Source of the DNA: Pseudomonas citronellolis
GTDB lineage: Bacteria > Pseudomonadota > Gammaproteobacteria > Pseudomonadales > Pseudomonadaceae
Assembly (NCBI RefSeq): GCF_900112375.1
Contig: NZ_FOLS01000006.1
Location: forward strand, 124,001-188,000
Direction: 5' to 3'
Length of the DNA: 64,000 nucleotides
Both the position numbers and the translations under genes were made by a program. The stretch's first letter is position 1, and the number at the start of each line of letters is the position of its first letter. Shown here in pieces: positions 18,663 to 29,313 of the stretch. The notes below the pieces were generated by a model. The model did no database searches. It was not told the DNA's origin and was given only the letters and a program-made list of their open reading frames with translations.

Positions 18663-18986
18663 TCAGACGTTGAAGCTTTCGCCGCAGCCGCACTCGCCAC
18701 GAACGTTCGGGTTGTTGAACTTGAAGCCCTCGTTGAGGCCTTCCTTGGTGAAGTCCAACTCGGTGCCGTCGAGGTAGACCAGGCTCTTCGGGTCGATGAT
18801 GACCTTCACGCCGTGGCTCTCGTAGACCAGGTCCTCGGGCGCCAGCTCATCGACGAACTCGAGCACGTAGGCCAGGCCGGAACACCCGGTGGTGCGCACG
18901 CCAAGACGAATGCCCTCGCCCTTGCCGCGCCCCTCGAGGGAGCGCTGGACATGCTTGGCGGCGGCTTCGGTCATGCTGATGGCCAT
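18663..18986 (-). CDS. iscA: A-type Fe-S carrier IscA
   Basis: A 107-residue A-type carrier that passes [4Fe-4S] clusters or iron to target proteins. The three conserved cysteines are present: one in TTGCSGLAY (near residue 35) and two in GECGCGESF near the C-terminus. It lies 25 bases after iscU and 7 bases before hscB. Confidence 0.97.
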   Translation of the reverse strand: MAISMTEAAAKHVQRSLEGRGKGEGIRLGVRTTGCSGLAYVLEFVDELAPEDLVYESHGVKVIIDPKSLVYLDGTELDFTKEGLNEGFKFNNPNVRGECGCGESFNV

Positions 18987-19011
18987 GGGAACTCCTTACT
19001 CAACTGAGCGG

Positions 19012-19398
19012 TTAGAGCAGACCCTTCTTCTGCTTGTAGTCGCGCACGGCCGCCTTGATGGCGTCCTCGGCGAGCACCGAGCAGTGGATCTTCACCGGCG
19101 GCAGGGCCAGCTCTTCGGCGATGGTGGTGTTCTTGATGGCTTCGGCCTCGTCCAGGGTCTTGCCCTTCATCCACTCAGTGGCGAGGGAGCTGGAGGCGAT
19201 GGCCGAACCGCAGCCGTAGGTCTTGAACTTGGCGTCTTCGATCACGCCCTGCTCGTTGACCTTGATCTGCAGGCGCATCACGTCGCCGCAGGCCGGCGCG
19301 CCGACCATGCCGGTGCCGACATCGGGATCCTCGGCGTCGAGCTTGCCGACGTTGCGCGGGTTTTCGTAGTGGTCGATGACCTTGTCACTGTATGCCAT
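19012..19398 (-). CDS. iscU: Fe-S scaffold IscU
   Basis: The 128-residue scaffold on which IscS-derived sulfur and iron form [2Fe-2S] clusters. Ligands are visible in VGAPACGDVM (Cys near 37), YGCGSAIASSS (near 63) and HCSVLAEDAI (near 106), and the HscA-binding LPPVK motif lies just before the last. It follows iscS by 28 bases. Confidence 0.98.
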   Translation of the reverse strand: MAYSDKVIDHYENPRNVGKLDAEDPDVGTGMVGAPACGDVMRLQIKVNEQGVIEDAKFKTYGCGSAIASSSLATEWMKGKTLDEAEAIKNTTIAEELALPPVKIHCSVLAEDAIKAAVRDYKQKKGLL

Positions 19399-19426
19399 GG
19401 CTAATCCTCACTCTCTATGGGGCGGG

Positions 19427-20641
19427 TCAGTGGGCCTGCCATTCGACCTTGGACAGGTCGACACCCTCTTTGAACATGTCCCACAGCGGCGAGAGCTCGC
19501 GCAGCTTGGAAACGGCTTGCCCCACGATACCGGCGGCGTAATCGACCTCTTCCTCGGTGGTGAAGCGGCCGAAGGTGAAACGGATGGAACTGTGCGCCAG
19601 CTCGTCGTTGCGGCCCAGGGCGCGCAGCACGTAGGACGGCTCCAGGGAGGCGGAGGTGCAGGCCGAACCGGAAGAGACCGCGAGGTCCTTCAGGGCCATG
19701 ATCAGCGACTCGCCTTCCACGTAGTTGAAGCTCAGATTCAGGTTGTGCGGCACGCGCTGGGTCAGGCTGCCGTTGACGTAGAGCTCCTCCAGGCCGTCGA
19801 GCTTGGCGAAGAAGCGGTCGCGCAGGGCGCGGATGCGCTCGTTCTCGGCGTGCATCTCTTCCTTGGCGATGCGGAAGGCCTCGCCCATGCCGACGATCTG
19901 GTGGGTGGCCAGGGTGCCCGAACGCATGCCGCGCTCGTGGCCGCCACCGTGCATCTGGGCTTCCAGGCGCACGCGCGGCTTGCGGCGCACGTACAGGGCG
20001 CCGATGCCCTTGGGACCGTAGGTCTTGTGGGCGGAGAAGGACATCAGGTCGACCTTGAGCTTGTCCAGGTCGATGTCGACCTTGCCGGTGGACTGCGCGG
20101 CGTCGACGTGGAACAGGATGCCGCGCGAGCGGGTCAGCTCGCCGATGGCGGCGATGTCGTTGATGGTGCCGATCTCGTTGTTCACGTGCATGATCGAGAC
20201 CAGGATGGTGTCGTCACGCAGCGCCGCCTCGACCATGGCCGGGGTGATCAGGCCTTCCTCGGTGGGGTCGAGGTAAGTCACTTCGAAGCCTTCGCGCTCC
20301 AGCTGGCGGGTGGTGTCCAGCACCGCCTTGTGCTCGATCTTCGAGGTGACGATGTGCTTGCCCTTGCTGCCGTAGAAGTGCGCCACGCCCTTGATGGCGA
20401 GGTTGTCGGACTCGGTCGCGCCGGAGGTCCAGACGATCTCGCGGGGGTCGGCATTGACCAGCTCGGCGACCTGGCGGCGGGCGTTCTCCACGGCTTCCTC
20501 GGCCTTCCAGCCGAACACGTGGGAGCGCGAGGCGGGGTTGCCGAAGTTGCCGTCCACCAGCAGGCAGTCAGCCATCTTCTGAGCGACGCGCGGGTCCACC
20601 GGGGTGGTGGCGGAGTAGTCGAGGTAGATCGGCAATTTCAT
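19427..20641 (-). CDS. iscS: Cysteine desulfurase IscS
   Basis: A PLP enzyme of 404 residues that takes sulfur from cysteine for Fe-S clusters and thiolated tRNAs. The PLP lysine is in [12 protein letters not shown] (near residue 206) and the mobile catalytic cysteine is in [17 protein letters not shown] (near 328). The ATG at 20641 ([14 protein letters not shown]) is preceded by AGGAG at 8 bases and gives the standard length; the open frame upstream belongs to the iscR-iscS spacer. Confidence 0.98.
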   Translation of the reverse strand: MKLPIYLDYSATTPVDPRVAQKMADCLLVDGNFGNPASRSHVFGWKAEEAVENARRQVAELVNADPREIVWTSGATESDNLAIKGVAHFYGSKGKHIVTSKIEHKAVLDTTRQLEREGFEVTYLDPTEEGLITPAMVEAALRDDTILVSIMHVNNEIGTINDIAAIGELTRSRGILFHVDAAQSTGKVDIDLDKLKVDLMSFSAHKTYGPKGIGALYVRRKPRVRLEAQMHGGGHERGMRSGTLATHQIVGMGEAFRIAKEEMHAENERIRALRDRFFAKLDGLEELYVNGSLTQRVPHNLNLSFNYVEGESLIMALKDLAVSSGSACTSASLEPSYVLRALGRNDELAHSSIRFTFGRFTTEEEVDYAAGIVGQAVSKLRELSPLWDMFKEGVDLSKVEWQAH

Positions 20642-20669
20642 CAGGTAACTCCTACAGGCTGGCGCGCGC

Positions 20670-21167
20670 TCAATCGATGGCGGACGCTTCAATCTTATCG
20701 AGGCTCGGCCGTTTGCCGGTGCCTCCGCAACGACGCTCATCCTGCCGCTGCGCGACTTCCTGGACTTCTCGGCGCTCGACCAGGTCGGCGAGGCTGATGC
20801 CGCTGAGGAATTCGTGGATCTGCTGGCTGAGGTCGCACCAAAGGTGGTGGGTCAGGCAAGTGTCGCCGGAGTGGCAATCCCCCTGCCCTTGGCAGCGCGT
20901 GGCGTCGACCGACTCGTTGACCGCATCGATCACCTGGGCGACGTGGATGCCGGCCATGTCGCGGGACAGCTGGTAGCCGCCGCCGGGACCGCGCACGCTG
21001 GTCACCAGGTTGCCACGGCGCAACTTGGCGAACAGCTGTTCGAGATAGGACAGGGATATGCCCTGGCGCTCGGAAATGTCCGCCAGGGAAACCGGACCAC
21101 GCTGGGCATGCAACGCCAGGTCGAGCATGGCAGTTACGGCATAGCGGCCTTTGGTGGTCAAACGCAT
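20670..21167 (-). CDS. iscR: Fe-S-responsive transcription regulator IscR
   Basis: An Rrf2-family regulator of 165 residues that senses cellular Fe-S status. It has a winged HTH (residues about 1-80, [18 protein letters not shown]) and the [2Fe-2S] ligands in [17 protein letters not shown] (three cysteines spaced by six plus a histidine). It heads the isc operon and its own promoter carries two IscR-like sites, so it is expected to repress the operon when it holds its cluster. Confidence 0.97.
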   Translation of the reverse strand: MRLTTKGRYAVTAMLDLALHAQRGPVSLADISERQGISLSYLEQLFAKLRRGNLVTSVRGPGGGYQLSRDMAGIHVAQVIDAVNESVDATRCQGQGDCHSGDTCLTHHLWCDLSQQIHEFLSGISLADLVERREVQEVAQRQDERRCGGTGKRPSLDKIEASAID

Positions 21168-21209
21168 GGGACATTCCCGAATGGATCACTGGACTGGCAG
21201 AAGAATGCC

Positions 21210-21257
21210 ATTTTCCGAGTATTTAAGTCAACTATAAGACCTATCAAATTACTCGGG
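21210..21257 (-). promoter_or_regulatory. isc operon promoter with two back-to-back type 1 IscR sites
   Basis: On the minus strand ATAGTTGACTTAAATACTCGG (first 20 bases noted, spanning 21210-21235) resembles the type 1 IscR consensus. A second site in the opposite direction, starting ATAAGACCTATCAAATTACT, spans 21234-21257. A promoter TTGATA (21242-21247), 16-base spacer, TAAATA (21220-21225) runs through both, so bound IscR would cover the -35 and -10 boxes. Confidence 0.75.
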
Positions 21258-21307
21258 ATTAGCCAGCGAAGGGCGGCATAATGTAGCAGGAAATCGTTAG
21301 CGGCGCA

Positions 21308-22084
21308 TCAATGCGCCGCCTTGCCCTCTTCATCCTTGACGCCGGCGAAGTCCTCTTCACGCAGCTCCGGCAGCTTTTTCGCACAATAGTCGCTACCCAG
21401 GGCCGTCAGCGCCTGGCACATGCCCTCCAGCCGGCCGTCCACCGCCTGCAGGTGGTCGAGCAACTGACCGATGGCGCGGGCCACCGGGTCGGGCATGTCC
21501 TGGCTGACGCCGTAGGCGTCGAAGCCGAGCTTCTCGGCCATGGCCTGGCGCTTGGCCTGCTGCTCGGCGTCGTCCTTCATGATGATACGCCCGGGAATGC
21601 CCACCACGGTGGCGCCCGGGGGCACTTCCTTGGTGACCACGGCATTGGAGCCCACTTTCGCCCCGGCGCCGACGGTGAACGGGCCGAGTACCTTGGCGCC
21701 GGCGCCGACCACCACGCCATCGGCCAGGGTCGGGTGGCGCTTGCCCTTGTTCCAGCTGGTGCCGCCGAGGGTCACGCCCTGGTAGAGGGTGACGTCGTCA
21801 CCGATCTCGGCGGTCTCGCCGATGACGATGCCCATGCCGTGGTCGATGAAGAAGCGCCGGCCGATCCTGGCGCCGGGGTGGATCTCGATGCCGGTCATCC
21901 AGCGACCGAAGTTGGACACCAGGCGCGCCAGCCACTTCCAGCCGGAGGTCCACAGCAGGTGGGCCAGGCGGTGCAGCCACACGGCGTGCAGGCCGGGGTA
22001 GCAGGTGAGTACCTCGAAGGCATTGCGCGCTGCCGGGTCGCGATGGAATACGCTCTGGATATCTTCGCGCACACGCTCAAACAT
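21308..22084 (-). CDS. cysE: Serine O-acetyltransferase
   Basis: A left-handed beta-helix (hexapeptide repeat) acetyltransferase that makes O-acetylserine for cysteine synthesis. The active-site histidine is in [16 protein letters not shown], followed by [13 protein letters not shown] and repeated V/IGAGAKV turns. I take the ATG at 22084 ([10 protein letters not shown], 258 residues, as in P. aeruginosa); an ATG one codon earlier is about equally likely. It overlaps trmJ by 8 bases. A cysteine donor gene beside isc makes sense, since IscS consumes cysteine. Confidence 0.96.
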   Translation of the reverse strand: MFERVREDIQSVFHRDPAARNAFEVLTCYPGLHAVWLHRLAHLLWTSGWKWLARLVSNFGRWMTGIEIHPGARIGRRFFIDHGMGIVIGETAEIGDDVTLYQGVTLGGTSWNKGKRHPTLADGVVVGAGAKVLGPFTVGAGAKVGSNAVVTKEVPPGATVVGIPGRIIMKDDAEQQAKRQAMAEKLGFDAYGVSQDMPDPVARAIGQLLDHLQAVDGRLEGMCQALTALGSDYCAKKLPELREEDFAGVKDEEGKAAH

Positions 22085-22856
22085 CATCTTCACTCCGCTT
22101 GCAGGCCGCGCCCTGCGCGACCTTCTGTGTTTCGGTGAGGATACCCCGGAGGATATTCATCTCCAGCTTGCTGACCCCGGCGCGGCCATACAGGCGGCGC
22201 AGGCGCGACATCAGGTGCCGCGGCTTCTGCGGGTCGAGGAAGCCGATGTCGACCAGGGTGGACTCCAGGTGCGCGTAGAAGCGCTCCAGCTCGTCGGCGG
22301 TGACCGGCAGGCTGTTGAGCATGGCGGTGGTCTCCAGCTTCTCCTGCTTGGTCGGCTGGCCTTCGGCGGCCAGCCAGGCCATGCGCACCTCGTAGGCGAG
22401 CACCTGGACCGCCGTCGCCAGGTTCAGCGAGCTGAACTCGGGGTTGGCGGGAATGTGCACGTGGAACTGACATCGCTGCAATTCTTCGTTGGTCAAACCC
22501 GCGTACTCGCGGCCGAACACCAGGGCCACCTCGCCGCCCTGCTGGGCGTGCTGCAGGCTGGTGGTCGCGCACTCGCGGGGGTCGAGCAACGGCCAGGGGA
22601 TGCGCCGGTCACGGGCGCTGGTGCCGAGCACCAGGCTGCAGCCCACCAGGGCGTCCTCCAGGGTCGGCACCACCTGGGCGGCGTCGAGGATGTCGGTCGC
22701 CCCGGAGGCGCGGGCCACCGCCTCGCCGCTGGGGAAGTCCATGGGGTCGACCAGCACCAGGCGCGACAGGCCCATGTTCTTCATGGCCCGGGCGGTACCG
22801 CCGATATTGCCGGGATGACTGGTGTTCACCAGCACCACGCGAATTCTGTCGAGCAA
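22077..22856 (-). CDS. trmJ: tRNA (cytidine/uridine-2'-O-)-methyltransferase TrmJ
   Basis: A SPOUT-class enzyme that methylates the ribose of tRNA position 32. The start region reads [28 protein letters not shown] and the knotted SAM site includes [15 protein letters not shown] and [19 protein letters not shown] infer a TTG start at 22856 because it gives the N-terminus seen in P. aeruginosa (MLDRIRVV) and has GGAG 8 bases before it; an in-frame ATG at 22874 would add six residues. It diverges from suhB. Confidence 0.93.
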   Translation of the reverse strand: MLDRIRVVLVNTSHPGNIGGTARAMKNMGLSRLVLVDPMDFPSGEAVARASGATDILDAAQVVPTLEDALVGCSLVLGTSARDRRIPWPLLDPRECATTSLQHAQQGGEVALVFGREYAGLTNEELQRCQFHVHIPANPEFSSLNLATAVQVLAYEVRMAWLAAEGQPTKQEKLETTAMLNSLPVTADELERFYAHLESTLVDIGFLDPQKPRHLMSRLRRLYGRAGVSKLEMNILRGILTETQKVAQGAACKRSEDDV

Positions 22857-22942
22857 CCGAAGCTCTCCACACAAGCAGATACGAAAAGGAACGGAATCCT
22901 ACCGCAGCGCTCGGTCTTGCGCCACGCAAGCGACAGGCCGCC

Positions 22943-22971
22943 CTATGAGCGCCACGGTTTTCTGGTACAAT
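22943..22971 (+). promoter_or_regulatory. Probable suhB promoter
   Basis: TACAAT at 22966-22971 is a good -10 box 38 bases before the start codon; the -35 region (about 22943-22948, CTATGA) is poor. An activator or extended -10 would be needed. Confidence 0.4.
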
Positions 22972-23008
22972 GTTCGGCTTTCTTTAACATCATCCAGGTG
23001 ACCTCTCC

Positions 23009-23824
23009 ATGCAGCCCATGCTGAACATCGCCCTGCGCGCGGCCCGCAGCGCCGGTGAACTGATCTTCCGCTCCATCGAACGCCTGGACACCCTCTCGGT
23101 CAACGAAAAAGACGCCAAGGACTACGTCACCGAAGTCGATCGCGCCGCCGAACTCAGCATCGTCACCGCCCTGCGCAAGGCCTACCCGAACCACGGCATC
23201 ATGGGCGAGGAAGGCGGCTTCCTCGAAGGCAGCGGCGAAGGCGCCGACTACCTGTGGATCATCGACCCGCTGGATGGCACCACCAACTTCATCCACGGCG
23301 TCCCGCACTTCGCCGTCAGCATCGCCTGCAAGTACAAGGGCCGTCTGGAGCACGCCGTGGTCCTCGACCCGGTGCGCCAGGAAGAGTTCACCGCCAGCCG
23401 CGGCCGCGGCGCCGCGCTGAACGGCCGCCGCCTGCGGGTGAGCAACCGCAAGAGCCTGGAAGGCGCCCTGCTGGGCACCGGCTTCCCGTTCCGCGACAGC
23501 CAGCTGGACCATCTGGACGCCTACCTGGGCATGTTCCGCAGCCTGGTCGGCCAGACCGCCGGCATCCGCCGCGCCGGCGCCGCCAGCCTGGACCTGGCCT
23601 ACGTCGCGGCCGGCCGCTTCGACGCCTTCTGGGAGTTCGGCCTGTCCGAGTGGGACATGGCTGCGGGCGCCCTGCTGGTACAGGAAGCCGGCGGCCTGGT
23701 GAGCGACTTCACCGGCAGCCACGAATTCCTCGAGAAGGGCCACATCGTCGCCGGCAACACCAAGTGCTTCAAGGCGCTGCTGACCAGCATCCAGCCGCAC
23801 CTGCCGCCGTCGTTCAAGCGCTGA
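23009..23824 (+). CDS. suhB: Inositol-1-monophosphatase family protein SuhB
   Basis: A Mg-dependent phosphatase of 271 residues; in gammaproteobacteria SuhB also joins the rRNA antitermination complex, and in P. aeruginosa it affects virulence regulation (from memory). Metal-binding motifs are GEEGG (near 71), WIIDPLDGTTNFIHG (near 85-97) and EWDMAAGALLVQEAGG (near 214). ATG at 23009 with a weak upstream site. A strong terminator follows 14 bases after the stop. Confidence 0.96.
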   Translation: MQPMLNIALRAARSAGELIFRSIERLDTLSVNEKDAKDYVTEVDRAAELSIVTALRKAYPNHGIMGEEGGFLEGSGEGADYLWIIDPLDGTTNFIHGVPHFAVSIACKYKGRLEHAVVLDPVRQEEFTASRGRGAALNGRRLRVSNRKSLEGALLGTGFPFRDSQLDHLDAYLGMFRSLVGQTAGIRRAGAASLDLAYVAAGRFDAFWEFGLSEWDMAAGALLVQEAGGLVSDFTGSHEFLEKGHIVAGNTKCFKALLTSIQPHLPPSFKR

Positions 23825-23838
23825 GCGCCAGCGGAATG

Positions 23839-23867
23839 AAAAAGCCCGGCCATGTGCCGGGCTTTTT
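23839..23867 (+). terminator. Rho-independent terminator of suhB
   Basis: AAAAAGCCCGGC, a short loop and GCCGGGCTTTTT form a GC stem with A- and T-runs on both sides. Confidence 0.9.
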
Positions 23868-23908
23868 GTTGGGCGCATCCAGCGAGTCCTCCGGCAAGCT
23901 CAACTCCC

Positions 23909-24161
23909 CGTAGGATGGGTTGAGCGAAGCGATACCCATCACCATGGCCCGATGGGTATCGCAAGCTCAACCCATCCTACGAAAGCACCTCGGCACAGCC
24001 CCCTGTAGGAGCGGACCTTGTCCGCGATAGCCGGAGGTATCGGCGCGATTCGCGGATAAGATCCGCTCCTACGCTATGGGCGGCACGGATTCTCGTAGGA
24101 GCGAGCTTGCTCGCGAACAGACTCCGCTACGAGGCTCATTCGCGAGCAAGCTCGCTCCTAC
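23909..24161. repeat. Three REP-type palindromes in a row
   Basis: 23909-23982 is a GTAGGATGGGTTGAGC-family palindrome, 24004-24073 a GTAGGAGCGGACCTTGTCCGCG-family one, and 24092-24161 a GTAGGAGCGAGCTTGCTCGCG-family one. They fill the gap between the convergent suhB and glycine-zipper genes; no gene is present. Confidence 0.88.
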
Positions 24162-24184
24162 AAAGAGCTTCTGCCGGAAACGAA

Positions 24185-24208
24185 GAAGGCGCCCCGCGGG
24201 GCGCCTTC
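24185..24208 (-). terminator. Palindromic terminator of the glycine-zipper gene
   Basis: A perfect 24-base palindrome starting GAAGGCGCCCCG lies 15 bases after the stop of the minus-strand gene. It lacks a long T-run, so it may be a weak or Rho-assisted terminator. Confidence 0.6.
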
Positions 24209-24222
24209 TCGTGCTTCGATGC

Positions 24223-24759
24223 TTACTGCTGGCTGAGGATCAACCGGCCGCTCTTGTCCACCGGGATCTGGCTGCCCGGGTCGCGGTCCATGCGCACCTG
24301 GCCGGCCTTGCCGTCGAGCATGTACTTGACGTCGTAGCCCACCACTTTCTCGCTGGTGTCGTTCACGGTGCTGCAGCGGGTTTCGGTGGTGGTGTAGGTG
24401 TCACGCTCCTGCATGCCTTCCTGCACCTTGTTGCCGGCGTAGCCGCCGCCGACCGCACCGGCCACGGTGGCGATCTTCTTGCCATTGCCGCCGCCGATCT
24501 GGTTGCCCAGCAGGCCGCCGGCGATGGCGCCGATGGCGGTGCCGACGATCTGGTGCTGGTCCTTGACCGGGCGCTGGTGGGTGACCGCCACGTCCTTGCA
24601 GACCTGGCGCGGAGTCTTGATGGTCTCCTTGACCGGCTGGACAGCGACCACCTCGGCATACTCGGGGCCGCGGTCCACCAGGCTGTACGTGGCCACCGCT
24701 CCACCCGCCGTAACGCCGACTGCGCCCAACACGGTACCGATGAGCAACGACTTGTTCAC
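24223..24759 (-). CDS. Glycine-zipper 2TM domain protein (SlyB/PA3819-like)
   Basis: A 178-residue envelope protein. The N-terminus has one hydrophobic segment (about residues 5-25) without a lipobox cysteine, unlike classic SlyB/Pcp lipoproteins. Residues about 70-105 form the glycine-zipper 2TM domain (VGTAIGAIAGGLLGNQIGGGNGKKIATVAGAVGGGYAGN). A C-terminal beta region with YDVKYMLDGKAGQVRMDRDPG follows, as in SlyB-like proteins. It stands alone between suhB and secF, matching PA3819 of PAO1 in place. Probably a stress-related envelope-integrity protein; exact role unknown. Confidence 0.85.
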   Translation of the reverse strand: MNKSLLIGTVLGAVGVTAGGAVATYSLVDRGPEYAEVVAVQPVKETIKTPRQVCKDVAVTHQRPVKDQHQIVGTAIGAIAGGLLGNQIGGGNGKKIATVAGAVGGGYAGNKVQEGMQERDTYTTTETRCSTVNDTSEKVVGYDVKYMLDGKAGQVRMDRDPGSQIPVDKSGRLILSQQ

Positions 24760-24890
24760 ATAGACCTCCTGGCTTTCCTTTCATACGGGCACCTGCCCTT
24801 GTCCTTGCCTTGGAGCAGGGAATTCTTAGGAAAGTTCCGACATTCCTTCACGATGCGCCACTGCATGCCGACACACGGCCGGATCGCGCA

Positions 24891-24920
24891 CAAAGAAAAA
24901 CTCCCGCCGGAGCGGGAGTT
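24891..24920 (-). terminator. Rho-independent terminator after secF
   Basis: On the minus strand AACTCCCGC, loop TCCG and GCGGGAGTT are followed by TTTCTTTG. It ends the yajC-secD-secF unit. Confidence 0.88.
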
Positions 24921-24941
24921 TCGAAGGACGGCAGGACGGCC

Positions 24942-25859
24942 TCAGGGGCGGTCGTCGACTTCCTTGGCCTGCGGCGGGATCAGGTCCTCGGCCGAGAGCT
25001 TCAGCCAGATCAGCACCACGTCGGCGATGTAGATCGACGAGTAGGTGCCGGCCAGCACGCCGACGAACAGCGCGATGGAGAAGCCGAACAGGTTGTCGCC
25101 GGCGAAGAACAGCAGCGCGGCGATGGCCAGCAGGGTGGAGATCGAGGTGGCCAGGGTCCGCAGCAGGGTCTGGCTGGTCGAGATGTTGATGTTCTCGATC
25201 AGGCTGGCCTTGCGCAGCACGCGGAAGTTCTCGCGCACCCGGTCGAAGATCACGATGGTGTCGTTCAGCGAGTAGCCCACCACCGCCAGCACCGCGGCGA
25301 GCACGGTCAGGTCGAAGGTGATCTGGAAGAACGACAGCACGCCCATCACGATGATGGCGTCGTGGATCAGCGAGAGGATGGCGCCCACGGCGAACTTCCA
25401 CTGGAAGCGGAAGCCGACGTAGATGAGGATGCCGCCCAGGGCCAGGAGCATGCCCAGGCCGCCCTGGTCGCGCAGTTCCTCGCCGACCTGCGGGCCGACG
25501 TACTCCACGCGCTTGAGGCTGGCCGGGTTCTGGGTGTCGGCCTGCTGCAGCGCCGCGGCGACCTTCTTGCCCAGCTCCGGGTCTTCGCTGGGCATGCGCA
25601 CCAGCACGTCCCTGGTGTCGCCGAAGCTCTGCACCACGGCCTCGGCGTAGCCGGCCTTGACCAGCTCGTCGCGGACCTTGCCCAGGTCGGCCGGCTGCTG
25701 GTAGTTCAGCTCGATGAGGGTGCCACCGGTGAAGTCCAGGCCGAAGTTGATGCCCTTGGTGATCCAGCTGCCGAGGGCGATCAGGGTGAGGACCAGGGTG
25801 GCGGCGAACGCAATGTTGCGCACGCCCATGAAGTTGATGGTACCGATCTTGATATTCAT
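24942..25859 (-). CDS. secF: Protein translocase subunit SecF
   Basis: An inner-membrane RND-type protein of 305 residues that with SecD and YajC uses the proton gradient to help SecYEG export. It has an N-terminal transmembrane segment, a periplasmic domain starting DFTGGTLIELNY, and five further membrane helices in the C-terminal half. ATG at 25859 (MNIKIGTINFMG) was chosen for its GGGGGA ribosome site; the frame upstream overlaps only the spacer to secD. The gap to secD is 13 bases. Confidence 0.97.
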   Translation of the reverse strand: MNIKIGTINFMGVRNIAFAATLVLTLIALGSWITKGINFGLDFTGGTLIELNYQQPADLGKVRDELVKAGYAEAVVQSFGDTRDVLVRMPSEDPELGKKVAAALQQADTQNPASLKRVEYVGPQVGEELRDQGGLGMLLALGGILIYVGFRFQWKFAVGAILSLIHDAIIVMGVLSFFQITFDLTVLAAVLAVVGYSLNDTIVIFDRVRENFRVLRKASLIENINISTSQTLLRTLATSISTLLAIAALLFFAGDNLFGFSIALFVGVLAGTYSSIYIADVVLIWLKLSAEDLIPPQAKEVDDRP

Positions 25860-25872
25860 CTCATGATCCCCC

Positions 25873-27735
25873 TTAGATCCACAGCTTCTTGAAGTCACGC
25901 CCGCCGAAGATCAGGTTGACCATTGCGCGGGTGACCATGATGGCCGTGAACATCGAGGTGAGAATGCCCAGCGACATGGTCACGGCGAAGCCCTTCACCG
26001 GGCCGGTGCCCATGGCGTAGAGGATGCCGCCGACCAGCAGCGAGGTCAGGTTGGCGTCGACGATGGCGGTGAAGGCGCGGTTGAAGCCTTCGTGGATGGC
26101 GCGCTGCACCGACATGCCGCCGGCCAGTTCCTCGCGTATCCGCGAGAAGATCAGCACGTTGGCGTCCACCGCCATGCCCATGGTCAGCACGATACCGGCG
26201 ATGCCCGGCAGCGTCAGGGTCGCGCCGAGGATCGACATCAGCGCCACCAGCAGGACCATGTTGAAGGCCAGGGCGACGGTGGCGACCACGCCGAAGAAGC
26301 GGTAGATGACGATGATGAACAGCGACACGAACACCATGCCCCACAGGGAGGCGTCGATGCCCTTGGCGATGTTGTCCGCACCCAGGCTCGGGCCGATGGT
26401 GCGTTCCTCGGCGAAGTACATCGGCGCGGCCAGGCCGCCGGCGCGCAGCAGCAGGGCCAGTTCCGAGGACTCGCCCGGGCCGTCGAGGCCGGTGATGCGG
26501 AACTGGTTGCCCAGGGCCGACTGGATGGTCGCCAGGCTGATGATCTTCTTCTCTTCCTTGAAGGCCGGGACGGCGACTTCCTGCTCGACGCCGTCGACCA
26601 CCTGCTTGGCATAGCGGGTGATCGGCTTCTGCTCGATGAACACCACGGCCATGCTGCGGCCGACGTTGTTGCGGGTGGCGCGGTTCATCAGCTCGCCGCC
26701 GTGGCCGTCGAGGCGGATGTTCACCTGCGGACGGCCGTTCTCGTCGAAGCTGGCGCTGGCGTCGGTGACCTGGTCACCGGTGATGATCACGCTGCGCTCC
26801 AGGGCCACCGGCGGGCGGCGCGGCTCGCGGAATTCGAAGGTCTCGGTGGCCGACTTGATGGCGTCGGGCTCGGCGGCCAGGCGGAACTCCAGGTTGGCGG
26901 TCTTGCCGAGGATGCGCTTGGCTTCGGCGGTGTCCTGCACGCCCGGCAGCTCGACCACGATGCGGTTGGCGCCCTGGCGCTGCACCAGCGGCTCGGACAC
27001 GCCCAGCTCGTTGACGCGGTTGCGCACGGTGGTGAGGTTCTGCTTGATCGAGTATTCGCGGATCTCGGCGAGCTTGGCCGCGGTCATGGCCAGGCGCAGC
27101 ACCTGCATGCCGTTGCGCGAATCCTGGGTCACCTCGAAGTCGCGGTAGTCCTTGGCGATCAGCGCCTTGGCCTTGTCCAGCGATTCGTCGTCGGTGAAGC
27201 CCAGCTGGATGGCGCGGTCCTGCACCGGCAGGCTGCGGTAGCGCAGGCGCTCCTTGCGCAGTGCGCTCTTGATCTCGCTCTCGTAGACGTTCAGGCGGGC
27301 GTCGACGGCCTTGTCCATGTCCACTTCGAGGAGGAAGTGCACGCCGCCGGAAAGGTCGAGGCCCAGCTTCATCGGGTGGGCGGCGATGTTGCGCAGCCAG
27401 TTCGGGGTGGTCTGCGCCAGGTTCAGGGCGACCACGTAGTCGTCGCCCAGGGCGCGACGCACGATGTCCTTGGCGGGAAGCTGGTCTTCCTGCTTGACCA
27501 GGCGGATCAGGCCGCTGTTCTTGCCGAGGCTGCCCGCCTTGACGGCGATGCCGGCGTCGGTCAGCGCCTTGCTGGCCTTGTCGATGTCGGCCTGGGTGAT
27601 CTGCAGCGCGCTGCTGGCGCCGCTGACCTGCACGGCCGGATCGTCCGGGTAGAGGTTGGGTGCGGAATAGATGAAACCGACGGCAAGCACCGCCAGGATC
27701 AGCAGGTATTTCCACAGGGGATATTTGTTGAGCAT
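25873..27735 (-). CDS. secD: Protein translocase subunit SecD
   Basis: A 620-residue inner-membrane partner of SecF. It has a first transmembrane helix (about 8-25), a large periplasmic P1 domain with GLDLSGGVHFLLEVDMD, and a C-terminal five-helix domain containing GIVLTMGMAVDANVLIFSRIREE, the conserved SecD proton-pathway region. It is encoded between yajC and secF as usual. Confidence 0.98.
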   Translation of the reverse strand: MLNKYPLWKYLLILAVLAVGFIYSAPNLYPDDPAVQVSGASSALQITQADIDKASKALTDAGIAVKAGSLGKNSGLIRLVKQEDQLPAKDIVRRALGDDYVVALNLAQTTPNWLRNIAAHPMKLGLDLSGGVHFLLEVDMDKAVDARLNVYESEIKSALRKERLRYRSLPVQDRAIQLGFTDDESLDKAKALIAKDYRDFEVTQDSRNGMQVLRLAMTAAKLAEIREYSIKQNLTTVRNRVNELGVSEPLVQRQGANRIVVELPGVQDTAEAKRILGKTANLEFRLAAEPDAIKSATETFEFREPRRPPVALERSVIITGDQVTDASASFDENGRPQVNIRLDGHGGELMNRATRNNVGRSMAVVFIEQKPITRYAKQVVDGVEQEVAVPAFKEEKKIISLATIQSALGNQFRITGLDGPGESSELALLLRAGGLAAPMYFAEERTIGPSLGADNIAKGIDASLWGMVFVSLFIIVIYRFFGVVATVALAFNMVLLVALMSILGATLTLPGIAGIVLTMGMAVDANVLIFSRIREELAGGMSVQRAIHEGFNRAFTAIVDANLTSLLVGGILYAMGTGPVKGFAVTMSLGILTSMFTAIMVTRAMVNLIFGGRDFKKLWI

Positions 27736-27756
27736 TGGTACCGCCCGTTATGACGC

Positions 27757-27775
27757 GGGGCGCTTCATGCGCCCC
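27757..27775. other. Hairpin between yajC and secD
   Basis: GGGGCGC, loop TTCAT and GCGCCCC, extended by an outer GAC/GTC, lie in the 66-base yajC-secD spacer. No T-run follows. It may be an mRNA processing or stability element that sets different levels for YajC and SecDF. Confidence 0.45.
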
Positions 27776-27801
27776 GTCTATTGGTTTTCTTTGCCTGGAA
27801 C

Positions 27802-28143
27802 TCAGATGGCCTTGAGCGTGCCTTTCGGCAGGGTCGCGGCGATGGCGCCCTTCTGGAACTTCAGCTCGACGTTGTCCGCGACCTCGACGACCACGAAGTC
27901 CTCGGCGACTTTCAGCACCTTGCCGGCGATACCGGCGGAAGTGACGACTTCGTCACCCTTCTGCAGGTTGGACAGGAGGCTCTTGTGCTCCTTGTTACGC
28001 TTGGCCTGCGGGCGCCAGATCATCAGGTAGAAGATGACCAGGAAGCCGACCAGGAAGACCCACTCAAAACCAGTGCCCATCGGGCCTGCGGCGGCCGCGG
28101 GAGCAGCGGCGTCGGCGTAGGCGGCGGGAATCAGAAAGCTCAT
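27802..28143 (-). CDS. yajC: Sec translocon accessory subunit YajC
   Basis: A 113-residue single-span inner-membrane protein associated with SecDF. The hydrophobic segment (about residues 28-45, WVFLVGFLVIFYLMIWRPQ) ends in the conserved RPQAKRNKEHK motif, followed by the LQKGDEVVTSAGIAGKV domain. It follows tgt by 39 bases. Confidence 0.97.
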   Translation of the reverse strand: MSFLIPAAYADAAAPAAAAGPMGTGFEWVFLVGFLVIFYLMIWRPQAKRNKEHKSLLSNLQKGDEVVTSAGIAGKVLKVAEDFVVVEVADNVELKFQKGAIAATLPKGTLKAI

Positions 28144-28182
28144 CGGATACTCCTGTCTCTATATTCTTTTGGAAAATCGGGA

Positions 28183-29313
<1,131 letters not shown>

